64,000 nucleotides of DNA, taken from contig CM070914.1 of NCBI GenBank assembly GCA_036417435.1, positions 2,418,001 to 2,482,000 of the forward strand, in the 5' to 3' direction. Within the stretch, counting starts at the first letter, position 1. Each line of letters begins with the position of its first letter. Made by a program: the position numbers and the translations under genes. This DNA comes from Inia geoffrensis (lineage: Eukaryota > Chordata > Mammalia > Artiodactyla > Iniidae). Positions 48,383 to 60,836 of this stretch are shown here, in pieces. Under the pieces are notes generated by a model, which was not told the DNA's origin, ran no database searches, and saw only the letters and a list, made by a program, of their open reading frames with translations.

Positions 48383-49764
48383 GTGCATCATGCGAACTGC
48401 CTCAACCAAGCAACGCACTTGGTATGTGTGGGGCCGTCTGACTCTTCAAAAGTCTGCAGTGCCACGGGAAGAGCAGGCCTGAGATTGCAGTCAGAACGCA
48501 CGCTGACTCTCTCCTGGCGCCAGGGTGAGTTCAGGCAGGAGGCCGCACATTGAATGCGAAGCAAAGGGTTTCTCTGAGTGCAGCTCAGACTAGGGTAATG
48601 GGTAAAAAAATTTCGACGGCCTGAGGGACGTGCCAGCACGGTGTTCCTGAACCTCTGTGAGTGCTGGGGTACTTAAGCTGCTCCAAAACAGAGTGCAGTG
48701 CGTTTCCCTACACTCAGCATACACAGAGTGGCTCCAAAGGGCTACGGGACAGGATGTTGCTCAACAGACACAGGTGGGCCTGGGAGTACCTAGTGTACCT
48801 GGCAGTAACAGGATGCCCACATGAGCCTCCTAGGTGTCTGTAAAATCATACTGCCATTTAAGATATGCAGAGCAGAGGTCACATGCTCATGGAAAGTGCT
48901 GGACACCTCCGTTCCTACAAGCAAATCAAAGCCTAACCTCCAGGCATGTGTTTATGCTGGGTGCGCATTGTGACGCAGCATGGTAAGATGCTGACTTTCT
49001 CCTGGAGCACACTGACTTCACGTACGAGGTCTTCTAAGTATTCAAGACAGAGTGTTTTCTCATGGCAGCTCACCCTCAGGGCCATGACAAAGAGTTCCTG
49101 GGGACATCGGATTCACCAGAAATGTGGTCCTGACGGTGCTCCAGGACTCTGGAAATGTAGCTCTCCTCCCGGGACATGCGGTGTGCAGCCCGTCACTCGG
49201 CACGTACAGAGGCCCTCCGATGTATAAACCAGTGGGCCTACATGTGGCTCAGTTTTCCGACAGGGCTCTGGAGGTACTCAGTGAACTTGGAGGAAAAATG
49301 ATGCACAACCGAGGGCCCTAGGAGTCCTCCAAAGGGTTCTTCCTTTAAAATAAATCCCAACAGCGATGAAGAACTCATGGAGACAGTTGCATGCCTCCCT
49401 TTTTACACGGCTACTCAGGGTCTAACGTGGAGACGTGTTCTCTCATTGTTTCACTTTAGTTCTAGAGACTGTCATGCTAACCACCACCGAGGCCATGGAA
49501 GCACCTTGTTTGGACAGAGCCAATTCATATTTTTCCCCGAAGCATTTTTACAGGGTTGAGAGGCCTGTCAACAGCAGAGAATGTCAGGTAGTTTCTAGGC
49601 AGCATGAATGGAGCCTTTAAATTGAGAAAACAAGTCTAGTTCCAGCAGGCCCCGATTTCCACGCGCACACTCATCATACATCCCTCGGGTTTCTAACAAG
49701 TCCAAAGGGAGACAAGGTTACCCAGTGTTTCCTTCCCTGAATCAACTTGTCGAAGTAGGGTTTT
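48383..49764 (+). repeat. Monomer 36, subfamily E (1,382 bp)
   Basis: Third E copy, starting 4,149 bp after monomer 33. Same full marker set as monomers 29 and 33. Confidence 0.97.
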
Positions 49765-51148
49765 GTGCATCATGCGAACTGCCTCAACCAAGCAACACAC
49801 TTGGTATATGTGGGGCCGTCTAACTCTTCCAAAGTCTGCAGTGCCACGGGAAGAGCAGGCCTGAAATTGCAGTCAGAACGCACGCTGACTCTCTCCTGGC
49901 GCCAGGGTGAGTTCAGGCAGGAGGTCGTACATGGAATGCGAAGCCCATGGTTTCTCTGAGTGCAGCTCAGACTAGGGTAATGGGTAAAATTTCGACGGCC
50001 TGAGGGACGTGCCAGAACGGTGTTCCTGAACCTCTGTGAGTGCTGGGGTACTTAAGCTGCTCCAAAACAGAGTGCAGTGCGTTTCCCTACACTCAGCATA
50101 CACAGAGTGGCTCCAAAGGGCTACGGGAAAGGATGTTGCTCAACAGACACAGGTGGGCCTGGGAGTACTTAGTGTACTGTACCTGGCAGTAACAGGATGC
50201 CCACATTAGCCTCCTAGGTGTCTGTAAAATCATACTGCCGTTTAAGATATGCAGAGCAGAGGTCACATGCTCATGGAAAGTGCTGGACACCTCCGTTCCT
50301 ACAAGCAAATCAAAGCCTAACCTCCAGGCATGTGTTCATGCTGGGTGCGCATTAAGTGACGCAGCATGGTAAGATGCTGACTTTCTCCTGGAGCACAGTG
50401 ACTTCACGTACGAGGTCTTCTACGTATTCAAGGCAGAGTGTTTTCTCATGGCAGCTCACCCTCAGGGCCATGACAAAGACTTCCTGGGGACTTCGGACTC
50501 ACCACAAATGTGGTCCTGACGGTGCTCCAGGACTCTGGAAATGTAGCTCTCCTCCCGGGACATGCGGTGTGCATCCCGTCACTCTGCACGTACAGAGGCC
50601 CTCCGATGTACAGACCAGTGGGCCTCCATGTGGCTCAGCCTTCCCACAGGGCTCTGGAGGTACTCAGTGAACTTGGAGGAAAAATGATGCACAACCTATG
50701 GCCCAGGAATCCTCCAAAGGGTACTTCCTTAAAATTAATCCCAACAGCGATGAAGAACTCATGGAGACAGTTGCATGCCTCCCTTTTTACACGGCTACTC
50801 AGGGTCTAAAGTGGAGACGTGTTCTCTCATTGTTTCACTTTAGTTCTAGAGACTGTCATGCTCACCACCACCGAGGCCTTGGAAGCAACTTCTTTGGACA
50901 GAGCCAATTCATATTTTTCCCCGAAGCATTCTTACAGGGTTGAGAGGCCTGTCAACAGCAGAGAATGTCAGGTAGTTTCTAGGCAGCGTGAATGGAGCCT
51001 TCAAATTGGGAAAACAAGTCTAGTTCCAGCAGGCCCCGATTTCCACGTGCACACTCATCATATGTCCCTCGGGTTTCTAACAAGTCCAAAGGGAGACAAG
51101 GTTACCCAGTGTTTCCTTCCCTGAATCAACTTGTCGAAGTAGGGTTTT
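49765..51148 (+). repeat. Monomer 37, subfamily F (1,384 bp)
   Basis: Second full F copy, with the AATAAA-destroying TTAAAATTAATCC and GTCTAAAGTGG. Differs from monomer 30 at GATATGCAGAGC (about 50,247). Confidence 0.97.
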
Positions 51149-52536
51149 GTGCATCATGCGAACTGCCTCAACCAAGCAACGCACTTGGTATGTGTGGGGC
51201 CGTCTGACTCTTCAAAAGTCTGCAGTGCCACGGGAAGAGCAGGCCTGAGATTGCAGTCAGAACGCACGCTGACTCTCTCCTGGCGCCAGGGTGAGTTCAG
51301 GCAGGAGGCCGCACATTGAATGCGAAGCAAAGGGTTTCTCTGAGTGCAGCTCAGACTAGGGTAATGGGTAAAAAAATTTCGACGGCCTGAGGGACGTGCC
51401 AGCACGGTGTTCCTGAACCTCTGTGAGTGCTGGGGTACTTAAGCTGCTCCAAAACAGAGTGCAGTGCGTTTCCCTACACTCAGCATACACAGAGTGGCTC
51501 CAAAGGGCTACGGGACTGGATGTTGCTCAACAGACACAGGTGGGCCTGGGAATACTTAGTGTACTGTACCTGGCAGTAACAGGATGCCCACATGAGCCTC
51601 CTAGGTGTCTGTAAAATCATACTGCCATTTAAGATATGCAGAGCAGAGGTCACATGCTCATGGAAAGTGCTGGACACCTCCGTTCCTACAAGCAAATCAA
51701 AGCCTAACCTCCAGGCATGTGTTCATGCTGGGTGCGCATTAAGTGACGCAGCATGGTAAGATGCTGACTTTCTCCTGGAGCACAGTGACTTCACGTACGA
51801 GGTCTTCTAAGTATTCAAGGCAGAGTGTTTTCTCATGGCAGCTCACCCTCAGGGCCATGACAAAGACTTCCTGGGGACTTCGGACTCACCAGAAATGTGG
51901 TCCTGACGGTGCTCCAGGACTCTGGAAATGTAGCTCTCCTCCCGGGACATGCGGTGTGCAGCCCGTCACTCGGCACGTACACAGGCCCTCCGATGTACAG
52001 ACCAGTGGGCCTCCATGTGGTTCAGCCTTCCCACAGGGCTCTGGAGGTACTCAGTGAACTTGGAAGAAAAATGATGCACAACCGAGGGCCCAGGAGTCCT
52101 CCAAAGGGTTCTTCCTTTAAAATAAATCCCAACAGCGATGAAGAACTCATGGAGACAGTTGCATGCCTCCCTTTTTACACGGCTACTCAGGGTCTAACGT
52201 GGAGACGTGTTCTCTCATTGTTTCACTTTAGTTCTAGAGACTGTCATGCTCACCACCACCGAGGCCTTGGAAGCAACTTCTTTGGACAGAGCCAATTCAT
52301 ATTTTTCCCCGAAGCATTCTTACAGGGTTGAGAGGCCTGTCAACAGCAGAGAATGTCAGGTAGTTTCTAGGCAGCGTGAATGGAGCCTTCAAATTGGGAA
52401 AACAAGTCTAGTTCCAGCAGGCCCCAATTTCCACGCGCACACTCATCCTACGTCCCTCGGGTTTCTAACAAGTCCAAAGGGAGACAAGGTTACCCAGTGT
52501 TTCCTTCCCTGAATCAACTTGTCGAAGTAGGGTTTT
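51149..52536 (+). repeat. Monomer 38, subfamily G (1,388 bp)
   Basis: G copy matching monomer 31, including the A7 run, GGGAATACTTAG, CCCCAATTTCC and CACGCGCAC. Confidence 0.97.
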
Positions 52537-53915
52537 GTGCATCATGCGAACTGCCTCAACCAAGCAACACACTTGGTATATGTGGGGCCGTCTAACTCTT
52601 CAAAAGTCTGCAGTGCCACGGGAAGAGCAGGCCTGAAATTGCAGTCAGAACGCACGCTGACTCTCTCCTGGCGCCAGGGTGAGTTCAGACAGGAGGTCGT
52701 ACATGGAATGCGAAGCCCAGGGTTTCTCTGAGTGCAGCTCAGACTAGGGTAATGGGTAAAATTTCGACGGCCTGAGGGACGTGCCAGAACGGTGTTCCTG
52801 AACCTCTGTGAGTGCTGGGGTACTTAAGCTGCTCCAAAACAGAGTGCAGTGCGTTTCCCTACACTCAGCATACACAGAGTGGCTCCAAAGGGCTACGGGA
52901 CAGGATGTTGCTCAACAGACACAGGTGGGCCTGGGAGTACCTAGTGTACCTGGCAGTAACAGGATGCCCACATGAGCCTCCTAGGTGTCTGTAAAATCAT
53001 ACTGCCATTTAAGATATGCAGAGCAGAGGTCACATGCTCATGGAAAGTGCTGGACACCTCCGTTCCTACAAGCAAATCAAAGCCTAACCTCCAGGCATGT
53101 GTTTATGCTGGGTGCGCATTGTGACGCAGCATGGTAAGATGCTGACTTTCTCCTGGAGCACACTGACTTCACGTACGAGGTCTTCTAAGTATTCAAGACA
53201 GAGTGTTTTCTCATGGCAGCTCACCCTCAGGGCCATGACAAAGAGTTCCTGGGGACATCGGATTCACCAGAAATGTGGTCCTGACGGTGCTCCAGGACTC
53301 TGGAAATGTAGCTCTCCTCCCGGGACATGCGGTGTGCAGCCCGTCACTCGGCACGTACAGAGGCCCTCCGATGTATAAACTAGTGGGCCTCCATGTGGCT
53401 CAGCCTTCCGACAGGGCTCTGGAGGTACTCAGTGAACTTGGAGGAAAAATGATGCACAACCGAGGGCCCTAGGAGTCCTCCAAAGGGTTCTTCCTTTAAA
53501 ATAAATCCCAACAGCGATGAAGAACTCATGGAGACAGTTGCATGCCTCCCTTTTTACACGGCTACTCAGGGTCTAACGTGGAGACGTGTTCTCTCATTGT
53601 TTCACTTTAGTTCTAGAGACTGTCATGCTCACCACCACCGAGGCCATGGAAGCCCCTTGTTTGGACAGAGCCAATTCATATTTTTCCCCGAAGCATTTTT
53701 ACAGGGTTGAGAGGCCTGTCAACAGCAGAGAATGTCAGGTAGTTTCTAGGCAGCATGAATGGAGCCTTCAAATTGAGAAAACAAGTCTAGTTCCAGCAGG
53801 CCCCGATTTCCACGCGCACACTCATCATACATCCCTCGGGTTTCTAACAAGTCCAAAGGGAGACAAGGTTACCCAGTGTTTCCTTCCCTGAATCAACTTG
53901 TCGAAGTAGGGTTTT
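52537..53915 (+). repeat. Monomer 39, H with E-type tail (1,379 bp)
   Basis: H through GAAGCCCCTTG (53,651-53,656), then an E-type tail with GCATGAATGG (53,754), CACGCGCAC and CATACATCCC. The fusion point lies within about 53,656-53,754. The following monomer is F, so the E that should stand here is missing. Confidence 0.94.
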
Positions 53916-55299
53916 GTGCATCATGCGAACTGCCTCAACCAAGCAACACACTTGGTATATGTGGGGCCGTCTAACTCTTCCAAAGTCTGCAGTGCCACGG
54001 GAAGAGCAGGCCTGAAATTGCAGTCAGAACGCACGCTGACTCTCTCCTGGCGCCAGGGTGAGTTCAGGCAGGAGGTCGTACATGGAATGCGAAGCCCATG
54101 GTTTCTCTGAGTGCAGCTCAGACTAGGGTAATGGGTAAAATTTCGACGGCCTGAGGGACGTGCCAGAACGGTGTTCCTGAACCTCTGTGAGTGCTGGGGT
54201 ACTTAAGCTGCTCCAAAACAGAGTGCAGTGCGTTTCCCTACACTCAGCATACACAGAGTGGCTCCAAAGGGCTACGGGAAAGGATGTTGCTCAACAGACA
54301 CAGGTGGGCCTGGGAGTACTTAGTGTACTGTACCTGGCAGTAACAGGATGCCCACATTAGCCTCCTAGGTGTCTGTAAAATCATACTGCCGTTTAAGATA
54401 TGGAGAGCAGAGGTCACATGCTCATGGAAAGTGCTGGACACCTCCGTTCCTACAAGCAAATCAAAGCCTAACCTCCAGGCATGTGTTCATGCTGGGTGCG
54501 CATTAAGTGACGCAGCATGGTAAGATGCTGACTTTCTCCTGGAGCACAGTGACTTCACGTACGAGGTCTTCTACGTATTCAAGGCAGAGTGTTTTCTCAT
54601 GGCAGCTCACCCTCAGGGCCATGACAAAGACTTCCTGGGGACTTCGGACTCACCACAAATGTGGTCCTGACGGTGCTCCAGGACTCTGGAAATGTAGCTC
54701 TCCTCCCGGGACATGCGGTGTGCATCCCGTCACTCTGCACGTACAGAGGCCCTCCGATGTACAGACCAGTGGGCCTCCATGTGGCTCAGCCTTCCCACAG
54801 GGCTCTGGAGGTACTCAGTGAACTTGGAGGAAAAATGATGCACAACCGATGGCCCAGGAATCCTCCAAAGGGTACTTCCTTAAAATAAATCCCAACAGCG
54901 ATGAAGAACTCATGGAGACAGTTGCATGCCTCCCTTTTTACACGGCTACTCAGGGTCTAAAGTGGAGACGTGTTCTCTCATTGTTTCACTTTAGTTCTAG
55001 AGACTGTCATGCTCACCACCACCGAGGCCTTGGAAGCAACTTCTTTGGACAGAGCCAATTCATATTTTTCCCCGAAGCATTCTTACAGGGTTGAGAGGCC
55101 TGTCAACAGCAGAGAATGTCAGGTAGTTTCTAGGCAGCGTGAATGGAGCCTTCAAATTGGGAAAACAAGTCTAGTTCCAGCAGGCCCCGATTTCCACGTG
55201 CACACTCATCATATGTCCCTCGGGTTTCTAACAAGTCCAAAGGGAGACAAGGTTACCCAGTGTTTCCTTCCCTGAATCAACTTGTCGAAGTAGGGTTTT
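53916..55299 (+). repeat. Monomer 40, subfamily F (1,384 bp)
   Basis: Third F copy with CTTCCAAAGTC and GGGAAAGGATG. CTTCCTTAAAATAAATCC keeps the one-T loss but retains AATAAA, unlike monomers 30 and 37. It also reads AACCGATGG where they read AACCTATGG. Probably the older F state. Confidence 0.96.
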
Positions 55300-56686
55300 G
55301 TGCATCATGCGAACTGCCTCAACCAAGCAACGCACTTGGTATGTGTGGGGCCGTCTGACTCTTCAAAAGTCTGCAGTGCCACGGGAAGAGCAGGCCTGAG
55401 ATTGCAGTCAGAACGCACGCTGACTCTCTCCTGGCGCCAGGGTGAGTTCAGGCAGGAGGCCGCACATTGAATGCGAAGCAAAGGGTTTCTCTGAGTGCAG
55501 CTCAGACTAGGGTAATGGGTAAAAAAATTTCGACGGCCTGAGGGACGTGCCAGCACGGTGTTCCTGAACCTCTGTGAGTGCTGGGGTACTTAAGCTGCTC
55601 CAAAACAGAGTTCAGTGCGTTTCCCTACACTCAGCATACACAGAGTGGCTCCAAAGGGCTACGGGACTTGATGTTGCTCAACAGACACAGGTGGGCCTGG
55701 GAATACTTAGTGTACTGTACCTGGCAGTAACAGGATGCCCACATGAGCCTCCTAGGTGTCTGTAAAATCATACTGCCGTTTAAGATATGCAGAGCAGAGG
55801 TCACATGCTCATGGAAAGTGCTGGACACCTCCGTTCCTACAAGCAAATCAAAGCCTAACCTCCAGGCATGTGTTCATGCTGGGTGCGCATTAAGTGACGC
55901 AGCATGGTAAGATGCTGACTTTCTCCTGGAGCATACTGACTTCACGTACGAGGTCTTCTACGTATTCAAGGCAGAGTGTTTTCTCATGACAGCTCACCCT
56001 CAGGGCCATGACAAAGACTTCCTGGGGACTTCGGACTCACCACAAATGTGGTCCTGACGGTGCTCCAGGACTCTGGAAATGTAGCTCTCCTCCCGGGACA
56101 TGCGGTGTGCATCCCGTCACTCTGCACGTACAGAGGCCCTCCGATGTACAGACCAGTGGGCCTCCATGTGGCTCAGCCTTCCCACAGGGCTCTGGAGGTA
56201 CTCAGTGAACTTGGAGGAAAAATGATGCACAACCGATGGCCCAGGAATCCTCCAAAGGGTACTTCCTTAAAATAAATCCCAACAGCGATGAAGAACTCAT
56301 GGAGACAGTTGCATGCCTCCCTTTTTACACGGCTACTCAGGTTCTAAAGTGGAGACGCGTTCTCTCATTGTTTCACTTTAGTTCTAGAGACTGTCATGCT
56401 CACCACCACCGAGGCCTTGGAAGCAACTTCTTTGGACAGAGCCAATTCATATTTTTCCCCGAAGCATTCTTACAGGGTTGAGAGGCCTGTCAACAGCAGA
56501 GAATGTCAGGTAGTTTCTAGGCAGCGTGAATGGAGCCTTCAAATTGGGAAAACAAGTCTAGTTCCAGCAGGCCTCGATTTCCACGTGCACACTCATCATA
56601 TGTCCCTCGGGTTTCTAACAAGTCCAAAGGGAGACAAGGTTACCCAGTGTTTCCTTCCCTGAATCAACTTGTCGAAGTAGGGTTTT
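55300..56686 (+). repeat. Monomer 41, G head with F-like 3' half (1,387 bp)
   Basis: G head (GGCCGCACATTG, A7 run, GGGAATACTTAG). From about 55.9-56.05 kb it has F markers (ACCACAAATG, GCATCCCGTCACTCTGC, CTTCCTTAAAATAAATCC, TCTAAAGTGG). Private GAGTTCAGTGCG, GGGACTTGATG, AGACGCGTTC and GGCCTCGAT. Confidence 0.93.
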
Positions 56687-58071
56687 GTGCATCATGCGAA
56701 CTGCCTCAACCAAGCAACGCACTTGGTATGTGTGGGGCCGTCTGACTCTTCAAAAGTCTGCAGTGCCACGGGAAGAGCAGGCCTGAGATTGCAGTCAGAA
56801 CGCACGCTGACTCTCTCCTGGCGCCAGGGTGAGTTCAGGCAGGAAGCCGCACATAGAATGCGAAGCAAAGGGTTTCTCTGAGTGCAGCTCAGACTAGGGT
56901 AATGGGTAAAATTTCGACGGCCTGAGGGACGTGCCAGCACGGTGTTCCTGAACCTCTGTGAGTGCTGGGGTACTTAAGCTGCTCCAAAACAGAGTGCAGT
57001 GCGTTTCCCTACACTCAGCATACACAGAGTGGCTCCAAAGGGCTACGGGACTGGATGTTGCTCAACAGACACAGGTGGGCCTGGGAATACTTAGTGTACT
57101 GTACCTGGCAGTAACAGGATGCCCACATGAGCCTCCTAGGTGTCTGTAAAATCATACTGCCGTTTAAGATATGCAGAGCAGAGGTCACATGCTCATGGAA
57201 AGTGCTGGACACCTCCGTTCCTACAAGCAAATCAAAGCCTAACCTCCAGGCATGTGTTCATGCTGGGTGCGCATTAAGTGACGCAGCATGGTAAGATGCT
57301 GACTTTCTCCTGGAGCACAGTGACTTCACGTACGAGGTCTTCTAAGTATTCAAGGCAGAGTGTTTTCTCATGGCAGCTCACCCTCAGGGCCATGACAAAG
57401 ACTTCCTGGAGACTTCGGACTCACCACAAATGTGGTCCTGACGAAGCTCCAGGACTCTGGAAATGTAGCTCTCCTCCCGGGACATGCGGTGTGCATCCCG
57501 TCACTCTGCACGTACAGAGGCCCTCCGATGTACAGACCAGTGGGCCTCCATGTGGTTCAGCCTTCCCACAGGGCTCTGGAGGTACTCAGTGAACTTGGAA
57601 GAAAAATGATGCACAACCGAGGGCCCAGGAGTCCTCGAAAGGGTACTTCCTTTAAAATAAATCCCAACAGCGATGAAGAACTCATGGAGACAGTTGCATG
57701 CCTCCCTTTTTACACGGCTACTCAGGGTCTAACGTGGAGACGTGTTCTCTCATTGTTTCACTTTAGTTCTAGAGACTGTCATGCTCACCACCACCGAGGC
57801 CATGGAAGCACCTTGTTTGGACAGAGCCAATTCATATTTTTCCCCGAAGCATTTTTACAGGGTTGAGAGGCCTGTCAACAGCAGAGAATGTCAGGTAGTT
57901 TCTAGGCAGCATGAATGGAGCCTTCAAATTGAGAAAACAAGTCTAGTTCCAGCAGGCCCCGATTTCCACGGGCACACTCATCCTACGTCCCTCGGGTTTC
58001 TAACAAGTCCAAAGGGAGACAAGGTTACCCAGTGTTTCCTTCCCTGAATCAACTTGTCGAAGTAGGGTTTT
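56687..58071 (+). repeat. Monomer 42, G-related (1,385 bp)
   Basis: G-like head with private AGGAAGCCGCACATAG and the short A4 run instead of A7, which accounts for 3 bp less than G. Then GAAGAAAAATG with an A-like tail (CACGGGCAC, CCTACGTCC). Private CCTGGAGAC, GACGAAGCTCC and CCTCGAAAGG. Confidence 0.93.
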
Positions 58072-59456
58072 GTGCATCATGCGAACTGCCTCAACCAAGT
58101 AACGCACTTGTTATGTGTGGGGCCGTCTGATTCGTCAAAAGTCTGCAGTGCCACGGGAAGAGCAGGCCTGAAATTGCAGTCAGAACGCACGCTGACTCTC
58201 TCCTGCCGCCAGTGTGAGTTCAGGCAGGAGGTCGTACATGGAATGCGAAGCCCAGGGTTTCTCTGAGTGCAGCTCAGACTAGGGTAATGGGTAAAATTTC
58301 GACGGCCTGAGGGACGTGCCAGAACGTTGTTCCTGAACCTCTGTGAGTGCTGGGGTACTTAAGCTGCTCCAAAACAGAGTGCAGTGCGTTTCCCTACACT
58401 CAGCATACACAGAGTGGCTCCAAAGGGCTACACGACTGGATGTTGCTCAACAGACACAGGTGGGCCTGGGAGTACTTAGTGTACTGTACCTGGAAGTAAC
58501 AGGATGCCCACATGAGCCTCCTAGGTGTCTGTAATATCACACTGCCGTTTAAGATATGCAGAGCAGAGGTCACATGCTCATGGAAAGTGCTGGACACCTC
58601 CGTTCCTACAAGCAAATCAAAGCCTAACCTCCAGGCATGTGTTCATGCTGGGTGCGCATTACGTGACGCAGCATGGTAAGATGCTGACTTTCTCCTGGAG
58701 CACACTGACTTCACGTACGAGGTCTTCTAAGTATTCAAGGCAGAGTGTTTTCTCATGGCAGCTCACCCTCAGGGCCATGACAAAAACTTCCCGGGGACAT
58801 CGGACTCACCAGAAATGTGGTCCTGACGGTGCTCCAGGAATCTGGAAATGTAGCTCTCCTCCCGGGAAATGCGGTGTGCAGCCCGTCACTCGGCACGTAC
58901 AGAGGCCCTCCGATGTACAGACCAGTGGGCCTCCATGTGGTTCAGCCTTCCCACAGGGCTCTGGAGGTACTCAGTGAACTTGGAGGAAAAATGATGCACA
59001 ACCGAGGGCCCAGGAGTCCTCCAAAGGGTACTTCCTTTAAAATAAATCCCAACAGCGATGAAGAACTCATGGAGACAGTTGCATGCCTCCCTTTTTACAC
59101 GGCTACTCAGGGTCTAACGTGGAGACGTGTTCTCTCATTGTTTCACTTTAGTTCTAAAGAGTGTCATGCTCACCACCACCGAGGCCATGGAAGCACCTTG
59201 TTTGGACACAGCCAATTCATATTTTTCCCGGAAGCATTCTTACAGGGTTGAGAGGCCTGTCAACAGCAGAGAATGTCAGGTAGTTTCTAGGCAGCATGAA
59301 TGGAGCCTTCAAATTGAGAAAACAAGTCAAGTTCCAGCAGGCCCCGATTTCCACGGGCACACTCATCCTACGTCCCTCGAGTTTCTAACAAGTCCAAAGG
59401 GAGACAAGGTTACCCAGTGTTTCCTTCCCTGAATCAACTTGTCGAAGTAGGGTTTT
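58072..59456 (+). repeat. Monomer 43, diverged (1,385 bp)
   Basis: Shares CTGCCGCCAGTGTGAG, GGGCTACACGACTGG, ACCTGGAAGTAAC, CATTACGTGACG and ACAAAAACTTCC with monomer 45. Private TTCTAAAGAGTG (about 59,151) removes the XbaI site. Also private: TTGTTATGTG, GATTCGTC, GGGAAATGCGG and CCCTCGAGTTTC. Confidence 0.95.
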
Positions 59457-60836
59457 GTGCATCATGTGAACTGCCTCAGCCAAGCAACGCACTTGGTATG
59501 TGTGGGGCCGTCTGACTCTTCAAAAGTCTGCAGTGCCACGGGAAGAGAAGGCCTGAAATTGAAGTCAGAACGCACGCTGACTCTCTCCTGGCGCCAGGGT
59601 GAGTTCAGGCAGGAGGTCGTACATGGAATGCGAAGCCCAGGGTTTCTCTGTGTGCAGCTCAGACTAGGGTAATGGGTAAAATTTCGACGGCCTGAGGGAC
59701 GTGCCAAAACGGTGTTCCTGAACCTCTGTGAGTGCTGGGGTACTTAAGCTGCTCCAAAACAGAGTGCAGTGCGTTTCCCTACACTCAGCATACACAGAGT
59801 GGCTCCAAAGGGCTACCGGACTGGATGTTGCTCAACAGACACAGGTGAGCCTGGGAGTACTTAGTGTAACTGGCACTAACAGGATGCCTACATGAGCCTC
59901 CTAGGGGTCTGTAATATCACACTACCATTTAAGATATGCAGAGCAGAGGTCACATGCTCATAGAAAGTGCTGGACACCTCCATTCCTACAAGCAAATCAA
60001 AGCCTAACCTCCTGGCATGTGTTCATGCTGGGTGCGCATTAAGTGACGCAGCATGGTAACATGCTGACTTTCTTCTGGAGCACAGTGACTTCACGAACGA
60101 GGTCTTCTCAGTATTCAAGGCAGAGTGTTTTCTCATGGCAGCTCACCCTCAGGGCCTTTACAAAGACTTCCTGGGGACTACGGACTCACCAGAAATGTGG
60201 TCCTGACGGTGCTCCAGGACTCTGGAAATGTAGTTCTCCTCCCGGGACATGCGTTGTGCAGCCCGTCACTCGGCACGTACAGAGGCCCTCCGATGTACAG
60301 ACCAGTGGGCCTCCATGTGGTTCAGCCTTCCCACAGGGCTCTGGAGGTACTCAGTGAACTTGGAGGAAAAATGATGCACAACCGAGGGCCCAGGAGTCCT
60401 CCAAAGGGTACTTCCTTTAAAATAAATCCCAACAGCGATGAAGAACTCATGGGGACAGTTGCATGCCTCCCTTTTTACACGGCTACTGAGGGTCTAACGT
60501 GGAGACGTGTTCTCTCATTGTTTCACTTTAGTTCTAGAGACTGTCATGCTCACCGCCACCCAGGCCATGGAAGCTCCTTGTTTGGACAGAGCCAATTCAT
60601 ATTTTTCCCGGAAGCATTCTTACAGGGTTGAGAGGCCGGTCAACAGCAGAGAATGTCAGGTAGTTTCTAGGCAGCATGAATGGAGCCTTCATATTGAGAA
60701 AACAAGTCTAGTTCCAGCAGGCCCCGATTTCCACGGGCACACTCATCCTACGTCCCACGGGTTTCTAAAAAGTCCAAAGGGAGACAAGGTTACCCAGTGT
60801 TTCCTTCCCTGAATCAACTTGTCGAAGTAGGGTTTT
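59457..60836 (+). repeat. Monomer 44, most diverged full copy (1,380 bp)
   Basis: More than twenty private or near-private changes, for example CTGCCTCAGCC, GAGAAGGCCTG, CTACCGGACTGG, GTGTAACTGGCAC, CACGAACGAGG, GGCCTTTACAAAG, ACTACGGAC, AGGCCGGTC and CCCACGGGTTTC. TGCGTTGTGCAG and CGCCACCCAGGCC are shared with monomer 45. Confidence 0.95.

Larger units (their letters stand above)
48383..53915 (+). repeat. Higher-order repeat unit 3, E-F-G-H, 5,533 bp
   Basis: Second full-length unit, with the same monomer order and lengths as 38,701-44,233. Differences from unit 1 are few. For example, F reads GATATGCAGAGC here (about 50,247) where unit 1 has GATATGGAGAGC. The last ~200 bp of the H monomer carry an E-type tail (CACGCGCACAC, CATACATCCC), so the next monomer is F rather than E. 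Confidence 0.92.
53916..56686 (+). repeat. Partial higher-order repeat, F-G'
   Basis: An F monomer (1,384 bp) followed by a G-headed monomer (1,387 bp) whose 3' half is F-like. No H or E follows. This is where the ordered four-monomer pattern decays toward the diverged right flank. Confidence 0.8.
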
